A DNA stretch of 64,000 bases from Plumapathes pennacea. Its lineage: Eukaryota; Cnidaria; Anthozoa; Antipatharia; Myriopathidae. This document shows, in pieces, positions 51,336 through 64,000 of this stretch (the first letter of the stretch is position 1; every line of letters starts with the position of its first letter). A program made the position numbers and the translations under genes. Below the pieces are notes generated by a model. It had not been told where the DNA came from. It did not search any database and saw only the letters and a program-made list of their open reading frames with translations. The DNA lies in NCBI GenBank assembly GCA_964036295.1, contig OZ038465.1:5876667-5940666 (forward strand), in the 5' to 3' direction.

Positions 51336-52883
51336 ATCATGATCATGTTGGCGGAGGAGAAAGAAATAACAATGCACTCAATAGAAAAAGTTAGACTGAG
51401 TACACCGAGAAGAATGCGAAGAGTCAGGTTTAAACGAAGACAACATAGAACAAGAGCACAACAATTCCTTCGCCCTCTGTTTATTATTCCCCATCACACT
51501 CAGGCCGCTGCGCGCTCGCCCAGTGATCCTTTATACTACAGATATAGCTATGACCTACTAACTTTAATTACTCTCACTATTACTTACTGAAATCATTATG
51601 CGCGACTACTATTACTCTTAATGCATTTACTTTCTCTCGCTGTTTTAAGCGTTTCCGCTAAGGCCTGAAAAATTCACTTTCAGGCGGCCGAAACAGCCTG
51701 ACAGACACAAACTTTGCGGCCAGTTGTTATTTTACTATTCAACTCCCAGGTTAGGGACTTTAATCTGGCATTGGAATATATGCTCTCTGAGAACTTTCGT
51801 TTGGTGGTCACATTTTAGGTTTCATTTGAAATTTCAGCAGTTTATCAGGCACTTTGAAGTGAATTTTGACCACGATTTGCCTTTGGCAATGAAAGGAGCA
51901 ATGGACAGCTCCTTATCTTCCTCGTTTTGCTTGACATATATTTGTAAGTTTGTACTTGAATTACTAAAATAATTTGTATCAGCTCCAGCTCACGAAATAT
52001 CTTCGTCCTGGTTTTGAGACGGAAGACCCTTACATCCATCACCACACCAAAATAATTAGACATACCCGCCTTAAAGCTACTCGTAATACAATATTTACAC
52101 GACGTATGAGTTATACTGATCTTGCTACTCTCTTTCTTTTAATGAGATATATCAACTGACATATTCAATTCTCGTGTTTCCACCGGTCACGGCGATTGCA
52201 GAAAGATTAAAAGGCCCTCACAGCCAACCCAACCCTATACCTTAGATCTTTCTGAATTTTTTTGTTTTCAAAATAAACCTGCCCTCTGGCTAAATTAGAA
52301 AAATATAAAATAAAATATAATCTGTTTTCCATAAAACAAGTCTTTTACCAGAGTAATTAAAATTATCCCAGGAACAGACCAATTAATGCTAATTTAGGCC
52401 TATTATCTTCTAGTAATCCTACATGCATCGCATGCACCATTGAACTAGGAATGGCAAGATAAAAACCACATTTTCTATTCTCTTGCGCTCTCAGACCTTG
52501 TTTATGTGCGGAGAAAATTTGCTCCGAGGACTACAGGCACCCTGCTCCATGAGCGTGTCAACTATTCATACATTTCTTTATATGGATATGTGGCGCTCCC
52601 CGGGTGACCCGGTGAGAAGCGTGCCTCGGGTCCATGGGACAGCCTTTTGTCCATATAAACGGGACCTTATACACAAGACTAAAATGACCTTAATTATTCC
52701 GTAGCGTTTTAAAATAATAATAATAATAAATAAACGACAGAAAATAGTGCTCTCCGGATATGCAATGCCCCTATTAACTGCCGAAAACCCCTAATAATAA
52801 TATTAATATATTTACCATAGACTGATTTAGAATCCATCACGGACAAATCACGTGAACGTGATCACACGACTCGAGTCGTGGAT

Positions 52884-55800
52884 CTAACAGTGGATGTTGG
52901 TATCCCAGCCGGTCATGTTGCTGTGTCTTGTGACGCAATACTCCTTGGTTTTGGCGAAATGAACAAAACAGGCTTCTGTGAGGTAGGGTTCAACGCAGAG
53001 GCCAACTAAGCCCGCCGTAAACGCTCCCACGGCGTTCCCTATAGTGAGAAGGCCAAGCGCAAATTCTTTCTCTTCAGGGTCGACCTTTTCGGCGACGGCG
53101 TGGGGCGAGTGGAGGACGATCATTCCCGCCACTAGGCCGAGCGTGGAGCACATGATGATAATAATTGAGATGTACCACACGAAGTGGTACCACGACTCGA
53201 ACAAAAACACGATCAAGTGACCCAGCTCGATAGCAGCGAAGATCCACGTCTTGTTACATTTGAGGAAACCCATCACCCCTGGGAAGCAGGCAAAGATGAA
53301 GAGATACGATCTGCCCACGAACTTTCCGATTCTGTAGGCCAGCGAGTAGTAGAGGAAGTGGTCCCGAGGAAGGACGTGTGACTCTGGGAAGGCAATGGTC
53401 GTCACCACCGAGGAATTGGACAGGTACTCAGCGAAGAAACTCACGAAGAGTGGGATCATGAAGGGCAAAATCTTCACCACAGTTTTCACTTTTGGACTCC
53501 CCATAAAACGGACACACAAGGCGGGGCTCTCGAGGTTTTCATCTGATGAGGCGTTGACAGGTCTGTACTTATAATCCCGACGAGCTTCTTCTTTCTTGGA
53601 GGCCGCGAGCGAACCGAGTGCCACAGGGGCCTTGTCCAGCAATCCGTAGAAGATCATAACAAGAATGGACAACGGGGCCACATAAAGGATGGTATTTTTG
53701 GGAGAGACACAGTGCCAAGTTGTAAGACCTAGAGAAAGTTAGGACAACGTACAAATTGGTGAGAATATAAATACCACAAGAATACCAATAGTTCTTCGCT
53801 TCTCTGGTGCCCGCCCGTTGAGCTAGTATATAATTATTCCCTACAACTTGCTCTGTTTTCTTAACTATCTGGGCTAGTGGCTTCAATTTGCTTTGTGCAA
53901 GCTGCCGAAACCTTTTTCGTCGCGCCCTCTATATAGCAATTGAGGTTATATGTATTAAGTCCAGTGTTAGATGGACATGCACACAAATACAAACGTATAC
54001 AGACCCACTCAATACAAAACACTACACTACAACTAATACAACACAACACAGTCAACCAAGGCACACAACACTGTACACGAATGCAAACATATAACAGTAC
54101 ACATGCAGCCAGAGCAGAGCACTGCCACAGAACAGAACCAAACCAAACTATCACACCGTTAGCACACTACTGCACACAGTGCAGCTCCACAGCCCTACAG
54201 CACACTGTACACAACACTAGGACGGCTGAATAACGCCGAGCACAAATGATTTTCAATTCCTTGAAAATCTGCTGGTTCAGCTTTGTCAAGTTTTCCTGTA
54301 ATGCTAGAATGTATGGTGGTAGGCAAAGCATTTATCTGTACATGCAGTGTAAACTTTTCAACTTTAAATAATTTCGCGAGAATAAAAGATTAAAAATGTG
54401 GCAGCAGTTCTACTTTATTAGGTGAGCATAGGCGGAATTCTAATAATTCTAATATCCAGAGATCTATATCAGCCGGCAGCTCGTTGCTTGGTAACAAAAC
54501 TAAACGCATCTTATTGATCGGCACAGGGAATTAAAAGCGGTCATGAACCCCCTCCCAAGTACTAAAAATACTTTTTGTATGGGAGGCTCTGCCCAGGCTT
54601 TTAAGACCTTACCCTTCATAATACCATCCTTTCGCCAACCGTTCTTACCGACTCTTTAAAATGCCAAGAAACAATTTTATACCTGGCGCACGTGAAAAGG
54701 GACCCCATTCTAGGCGGAGCCAACCAATAGGGAGTACCGACCCCTCCCCTCCCCGGGAATGAAGCCGTTCACGATATCGCATATCAGCCTGTAGGTCGTA
54801 TCTGGGCAGCATATTTGCAATCATGCGATGCAGCTTCCTCCAGAAGCAAAGTTTCGGAAAACCTTTTCGAAAATTTATGCTTTTTGAGTGCCTCACAAGA
54901 CTAAGCGAAAAAGCACCAATGGCATCTGAGGAGTGATTTAAACTTATAATATTAACTTAAATTTATAGTTAAATATTTACACAATCATGCCAAAGCCCCT
55001 ATAGTTAACGATCGGGTGGTACAACATGAACCGCACAACTCAGGCAGAATATACGTATTGTTTGAGTCAGTTCCGTCTTTAGAGTTTCTAACGTTTCTTT
55101 TAAAACTGAAAATAGTTCAACAAATTGAAAACAAATCAATTCATCATGTGTCATCACATCCTTCCTCGAAAAGATCACATTTCACGAAGAACGAGTAAAC
55201 GTCTCTAAAACAAACGCGCATTTTATGAACAATATCAGAAATGTTGGCTGTATAACTCTCGTGTTCAGGAATTCTAGTAATTTTAAGATACTCTTTTAGC
55301 AGTGTCCCTGCATTTCTTCTCTCTCTCTCTCTTTCTTCCTTTCTTCCTTTCCTTTTTCTTTCTTTCTTTCTTCCTTTCTATTTCTTTCTTTTTTTTTTTT
55401 TTTTTTTTTTTACGTCGATGCGGGTCATTATCCACTGCGGCGAGATTTCAGGTACCGAGTTTGCTCTACATAAAAACACTTGAAATCGGCATATATCATC
55501 CTTGCAGTAAACAGGGTATATATTGGGAGAAGGGGAGGAGACTAGGAGAGTTGCAGCTGGTGGAAATTAATATCAGCAAAGGCCCTGTGCGTTAATTTAT
55601 GCAACCACCGGTTTCGACTTGATTATCATTCAAGTTTGATGACTATTCGTGGGGTGCTTGATCATTTTGTTTCATACCGTATTCTTGTTTTCCTTATTTA
55701 GATTCTGATCACACTTTGAATAGTATAAAGTACATCACCCATCTGATGAATTTTTAGGTTTATATAGCAAATAGTGGCGCTTTCTTTTTTATGTTTTTTT

Positions 55801-56602
55801 TTTAAAGGCTGTATTACAATATTTCCAAGCGCCCACGCGGCAAACTCCGTTGTGTGGCAAAAGTGTTATAAGAAACGAGGGGCATATGAAAAGAAAAAAA
55901 AGAGAGCTTGTAGGTGAGAGATTTAAAACAACCATCTGAGATACGAATCGACTGACTGAACAACATTTCCGTGTACGTGTACACCAGATCATGTTATTCA
56001 ATACAGGCCGTGTTGACAAGAGTTCATGTATGGCCACCTCATTTATGACAAAGAAAATTAAGTCGACTTTCGTTCTCTCTATGTGGTGAATTTACCTTAC
56101 CTGTATAATAGAGCGGCGCCACAAGCGAAGCCATTCCAGTACCCGCTACGAAGGCGCTGATACAGACTTGTGGGTAGAAGGAAGTCAGTGCAAGAAACAC
56201 CATTTCACTCGCGCCCGTTGCCATCGCGTTGAGCGCAATCCCGAACAGCTTGGCTTGGATGTTCTCGACCAGGGTAATCAGTAGAATGCCAAGGATCATA
56301 CAAGCAGAGATCGTCGTCACTTTAATGAAGTACGGAATCTTTTGGATGAACCACGCCGCAAATAGCTTTACGATCATCAATGGTGTCACGAAGCAAACCA
56401 AGATTGTGGAGGTAGGGAGATTGCGGCCGCTAAGGATATCCTCCGACGCTGTATAAAGCATCTCTTGGTTGAAAAATGTCAGCGTCCCAAACATGTAGAA
56501 AGCCAGGATGTTCAGAACGGCTGATCGTTCTTCGACCTTTTCAGCTGTTGGTGTACGCGCTGGGGTGTACCGACAGAGGACCTTCCATAGTGTTTCAAAC
56601 AT
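52884..56602 (-). CDS. CLN3: CLN3 / battenin lysosomal membrane protein, 2 exons
   Basis: Exon 1 is 56101-56602 (502 nt) and exon 2 is 52884-53728 (845 nt); they join in phase 1 (ACAG|GTAAGG donor, TTTCTCTAG acceptor) to 448 residues, close to the 438 of human CLN3. CLN3 is a multi-pass lysosomal/late endosomal protein, implicated in glycerophosphodiester export; its loss causes juvenile Batten disease in people. Family features: a first TM with FYMFGTLTFFNQEMLYTASEDIL, the conserved block GASEMVFLALTSFYPQ with FVAGTGMASLVAPLYYTG, a charged linker loop, then FFAEYLSNSSVVTT and a TM-rich C-terminal half. The C terminus is longer than the human one, has a sequon (NMT) and lacks the human-type C-terminal CaaX-like ending, finishing NIHC. 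The single intron (53729-56100) is 2.4 kb. Confidence 0.92.
53729..56100. other. CLN3 intron: no nested gene recognised
   Basis: This includes an ACA/CAA-rich low-complexity stretch at about 53970-54230, a hairpin ACTAAAAATACTTTTTGTAT near 54560 and a pyrimidine (CTTT)n tract at 55313-55410. No coding frame on either strand could be supported. Confidence 0.6.
55313..55410. repeat. Pyrimidine (CT)n/(CTTT)n/T-run tract
   Basis: CT repeats, then TTTC/TTCC repeats, then about 23 T. A simple repeat inside the CLN3 intron. Confidence 0.95.
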
Positions 56603-58932
56603 GGTTGCGTCTTGTTTCGAACGACTCAGGAGCCGTTCTGAAGAGATTTATCCTTCCTTGGGCACTCTCATTGTATTGCTTCGGTGTTAAGCGTCTATCA
56701 ACTCGGTTGACAGCACTTTTGATGTCATTTTTCCGCCTTCAATACTGATCATGCAATGAGCATCATTAGAATTGCAAATGAACCGGAAAGCAGCCTAACA
56801 AAAGCCATAACAGATTTGCATCACTTGTAAATTACGAAAGTACTTTCAATCAGCACGTCAAATGGAATATCAGTTTCGAAGAAGTCGTGGAGGCCAGACC
56901 AGGTGAGATCGAACAAAAAATGCGCCCGACTGCCGCGAGCCCAATTCATTCGATTACTCCGAAAACAAAGAGCAGCGACAAATTAGTGTCAGTTGCTGAG
57001 AAACGGGACGTCACGTCACGCTTCTTCGCGCCAACGCAACGTAGGCGCTCGAATCAAACAACGCTTTGTTTTCTGCTTTTTTTTTTTTTTTCTTCTTCTT
57101 CTTCTTCTTTTTCTTATTGGTCTGGGTTAGCGAGTTGCAAAGGGCTTATTGATTCCCTACCTGTTAATTAGTTATCATAAAGAAAATAAATTTTTGCCAG
57201 CGACTAAAAATTGAAGTAATTTTAGTTATTTTTTAAAACGCACTGATATTGCCCACATTGTGGTCGAAATCACAGTCAGGCGCCAAGACAATCAGTCGCG
57301 ATGATGGTATATCGCCATTGGCTAAACCAGATTGCAGCTTTTAAACCAAACATATTTGATTTATTTGATACCGGCCATTTAGCATAAATAAAACAACACC
57401 TTACGGATGGGGGAGGGGTCAAGCGCTCCCCAAATCTCATTTAGTCTTCCCCGCCCGGTCTATTCACATTATACATTTTGTTCAGCATAATTAGGTTGTG
57501 ATGTCGTTACGTCTCAACAGATCCCGAGTTTGGGATTGTGGTTAAAATTTGTTAAACACTCATTCGGAGGAGGCCGGGTCGGCAGCCTGAGGCCGAGAAC
57601 GCGAAAACGGAGTAGCTCTGGGCACCAGGGTATGGTATATTTTTTACGTGCATTTTAAGTGTACGTTAATCATGCAATCTCTATAGTAGGGATCCCTTAG
57701 TAGTGTTCCATGAAACTATAGGGTATCCGAGGGATAGCGGTGCTTTCTCACAAAAGCTGAACTATACGAATGCAACCAACGCAACTTTTTTTAATAACTT
57801 CAACTCTAAAAATTAGTTTAACGTTTACATTACAATGGAGATACCATTTCCCCTTGTAATTCTCAAAAAACTATGCCAAACAAGCGCAAACTATATTAAC
57901 CCTTTCACTGCTAACTCAAATGAAGCTTTCAATATAAATGTATCCTAATAGCAGTGGTCCGAACTCCTGAACTGTCAAATGAAACCTAAAGTGTGACCAT
58001 TCAAATGAAAGCTCTCAATGAGTACACTCTAAGAGCAGTGTTCACTTCCAACTCCTGAACTGTCAAATGAAACCTAAAGGTTTGACCACTCAAATGAAAG
58101 CTCTCAATGAGTACACTCTAAGAGCAGTGTTCACGCTGTTGTTGTTGTGGACTGGATTTTATGTTTTTGCTTTTCTAACTTAAATAATAGGGACATGGGA
58201 TGGCCGGACGAGTCTGCACGCACCAGCCGATGACTCACAAAAACCCACACAGACAAACAATTATACCAAGCGCAAAATTATCCCTAATCCACGATATAAA
58301 TAATACCTTATGATGTCCTATTTAGGCTGCAGCCTTCTCTATAAGTTATTTAACAGAGTAGCTTGTCATTGTGTTGGGAAAATCCGCCTCGTGGTGTTAT
58401 ACTATATATAAATAGCGCTTTCAGTATCAATGTATTATTGCCAACGCTAACTTGTATTAAGCCACTGATTTGTATCGCTAAAAAATAACTACTTCCCCAT
58501 ATTTCACGGGTCCAGGAAGTTCTTATTGTTCTTCTTCTTCTTAATATTATTATCATTATTATTATTAGTATATTAATATTAATATTATTAAAATTATTAT
58601 TATTATTATTATCATCGTTCTTGTTGTTATTGAACAGAACTATTGTTAACAGCATTGCGTGCAAGGAAAAGCTGGTACATGAGTCCCCTAAACTCTTTTC
58701 TGTGCGTTTTATCTTTAGCTACAGGTTAGCTTAGTTCTTATGCCGCCAAAAGAGAAAAACGTCTCCAAAGCTTTGATGCTATTTAACTTAGAGCACAAGT
58801 AATCTTAGACTGTACAAACTCTGACTTCTCTTATAACCATATTATTTTTTCAAACTCAATCCACAGAGTTTTAGGTACAATGGTTAGGTTTCTTTGTCGT
58901 CGAGGTGTGGTGGCTATTGGAAGTCATTATCG
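56603..58932. other. Between the CLN3 start and the CERK 3' end: no gene recognised
   Basis: About 2.3 kb that should contain the CLN3 promoter (near 56603) and the CERK 3' UTR (below 58933). It contains a T-run at 57080-57091, the 88-bp tandem repeat at 57963-58135 and an ATT-rich block at 58540-58615. A plus-strand frame at 56887-57171 has no recognisable domain. Confidence 0.5.
57963..58135. repeat. Minisatellite, 88-bp unit, about 2 copies plus a partial
   Basis: The block starting ACTCCTGAACTGTCAAATGA recurs at 57963 and 58051, each copy with ATGAAAGCTCTCAATGAGTA. A third, diverged partial copy precedes it from about 57910, right after TTAACCCTTTCACTGC, which resembles a TTAA-MITE end. 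Confidence 0.85.
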
Positions 58933-63063
<4,131 letters not shown>

Positions 63064-63244
63064 CTGAAGGTAGATTGAAATGTAGTTATTGGCAATAACA
63101 CAGGCATACAAGCATTACAAGGCATTACTTACATTAGATAATCTTGTTTTACATGCAGCCTCTGAACAGATTGGTCATGATCAACAGATATACATGTGTA
63201 CATAATTATTGTGCATCTGTGACATGAAGGTAATAACTCACAGT

Positions 63245-63392
63245 AATAGCTGTTATTGCAGATGTCAGCAGTTTGACATGCAAACGAGGTGAATGGGTCA
63301 TTTCAGCATTGTATTGACCCAAAAGACTTGTTTGCAGGCTTCAAAAAACAAAAGAATATTGGACTGCAACCTCAACTGCAATAACAGCTATT
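63245..63392. repeat. 148-bp element with 17-bp perfect inverted ends
   Basis: AATAGCTGTTATTGCAG at 63245-63261 is the exact inverse of 63376-63392. The interior shows no further pairing and no coding capacity. Probably a small MITE; no clear target duplication. Confidence 0.7.
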
Positions 63393-63651
63393 GAAAGGGC
63401 ACTGGACAGGAGAATAGACCAGTTGTTCAAGGACTACAGTAACTTGTAACCCATCCAAGCTAACCTTAAAAAGCTTTGCCACAAGTGAATGTCACAAAAA
63501 GACAGCTTTGAAACTCAAGATTTTAGCCACTTAACTGTAGGACTTTAACATGAGGACATGCATTTAAAATGCAGGCAAATTATGCCATGAGATAGACTTG
63601 AAAGATGAAACCAAAGGTTAAGTACAGTAGTTTGTTGAGCTTGAATACATA

Positions 63652-63954
63652 GAGCCGTTTTCGGATGACTGTTGAAAACCAAAACCAAAGTGATCACACA
63701 GGCCAATCACAGAGACTGAGAGAAAACAGTTCAGCCAATTGGAAGCCAAAGTAAATTTGCGTTTGGTTTTACTTTCCAATCAGCAGTGCGAGTACACGCC
63801 ATCGCTTGCGTGAGAAGTGTTTGGTTTTGGTTTTGGTTTTGTTCTTGATTGGCTGAGCATGCTGACAAACTCGTGTGGACCAATCCGAAAGCGAAGCAAA
63901 CGCAAAACCAAAGCAATCACACAATTACTTTCGACAGTCATCCGAAAACCGCTC
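63652..63954. mobile_element. 303-bp MITE copy 2, same family and orientation as copy 1
   Basis: The same ends as the element at 62531, flanked by TA (63650-63651, 63955-63956). Nearly identical to copy 1 throughout, with a small internal deletion (an AATTCACGTTTGGTC-like part is shortened). It lies upstream of the first visible CERK exon, about 45 bp from the window edge. Confidence 0.92.
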
Positions 63955-64000
63955 TATACGCTCCTTTGACAAACCAGTCTTTCAGTCTATGCCAAGCATT

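Larger units (their letters stand above)
48061..52883. other. Intergenic: no gene recognised
   Basis: About 4.8 kb between the LRR GPCR start and the CLN3 3' end. It holds scraps of the TTAA-MITE family (about 48840-48880 and 49220-49310), an A-run, an 18-bp AT palindrome near 49938, and a (GAT)n tract. Small frames at 51724-51972 and 52483-52704 have no domain-like content. The promoter of the LRR GPCR should lie just above 48060. Confidence 0.5.

Noticed and set aside
50892..51590. His-rich and Met-rich frames at 50.9-51.6 kb
   Set aside because: They are products of the (GAT)n microsatellite on the two strands.
54645..54896. 83-residue minus-strand frame inside the CLN3 intron
   Set aside because: No recognisable domain and no splice context linking it to CLN3 exons, which already join in phase without it.
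63731..63916. A pair of nearly identical small frames at 62573-62806 and 63731-63916
   Set aside because: Both lie inside the two MITE copies; their similarity reflects the transposon and not a gene family.
63960..64000. Minus-strand reading AWHRLKDW at the right edge, as a possible CERK PH-domain exon
   Set aside because: Too short to judge. The exon expected before 63063 (the start of the catalytic domain) was not found between 63064 and 63960, so the order could not be supported.

Overview
The window is a piece of an animal nuclear genome, almost certainly an anthozoan cnidarian and probably a stony coral. The evidence is intron-rich genes with GT-AG junctions, animal-specific families (STRIP, Snail, CLN3, ceramide kinase, class A GPCRs), a small tandem cluster of intronless peptide-receptor-like GPCRs of the kind expanded in corals, and a high load of small inverted-repeat elements, foldbacks, LINE scraps and long AT or ATT microsatellites. 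No operons, CRISPR arrays or prokaryotic features were seen. The species cannot be fixed from sequence alone.

1-15.2 kb (minus strand): 18 exons of a STRIP1/2 (FAM40) orthologue, the scaffold of the STRIPAK phosphatase/kinase complex; its 3' end lies beyond the left edge. Its largest intron (about 7.07 kb) carries a complete two-exon Snail-family zinc-finger gene on the opposite strand (6465-7489). The STRIP start codon faces a possible divergent, unidentified gene (15.3-16.1 kb), followed by a LINE 3' end.

16.8-30 kb: five related GPCR loci. Three are intact (17216-18226 minus, 23364-24353 minus, 28929-30005 plus), one is a half-gene pseudogene joined directly to its neighbour's 3' flank (22490-23014), and one is a TM7 scrap (24974-25099). 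They are separated by foldback elements, including a transposon nested in the arm of another foldback with a readable TAA duplication, and by a terminal-inverted-repeat element (26.8-28.8 kb) holding a decayed LINE reverse-transcriptase piece.

30-38.5 kb: no convincing gene; foldback repeats and low-complexity sequence. 38.5-48.1 kb: two paralogous leucine-rich-repeat GPCRs in tail-to-tail orientation with the same exon architecture (194-nt signal-peptide exon, 72-nt LRR exons, one large exon holding hinge and seven TM segments), one with two LRR exons and one with one. 48-52.9 kb: no gene recognised.

52.9-56.6 kb (minus): a two-exon CLN3/battenin gene. 58.9-64 kb (minus): the C-terminal nine exons of ceramide kinase (CERK), whose introns hold two copies of one TA-flanked MITE, a tRNA-derived SINE and a roughly 500-bp ATT repeat. 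The 5' part of CERK lies beyond the right edge.

All exon boundaries were read by eye from GT/AG signals, phase agreement and similarity to remembered family members. None was checked against transcripts or databases.
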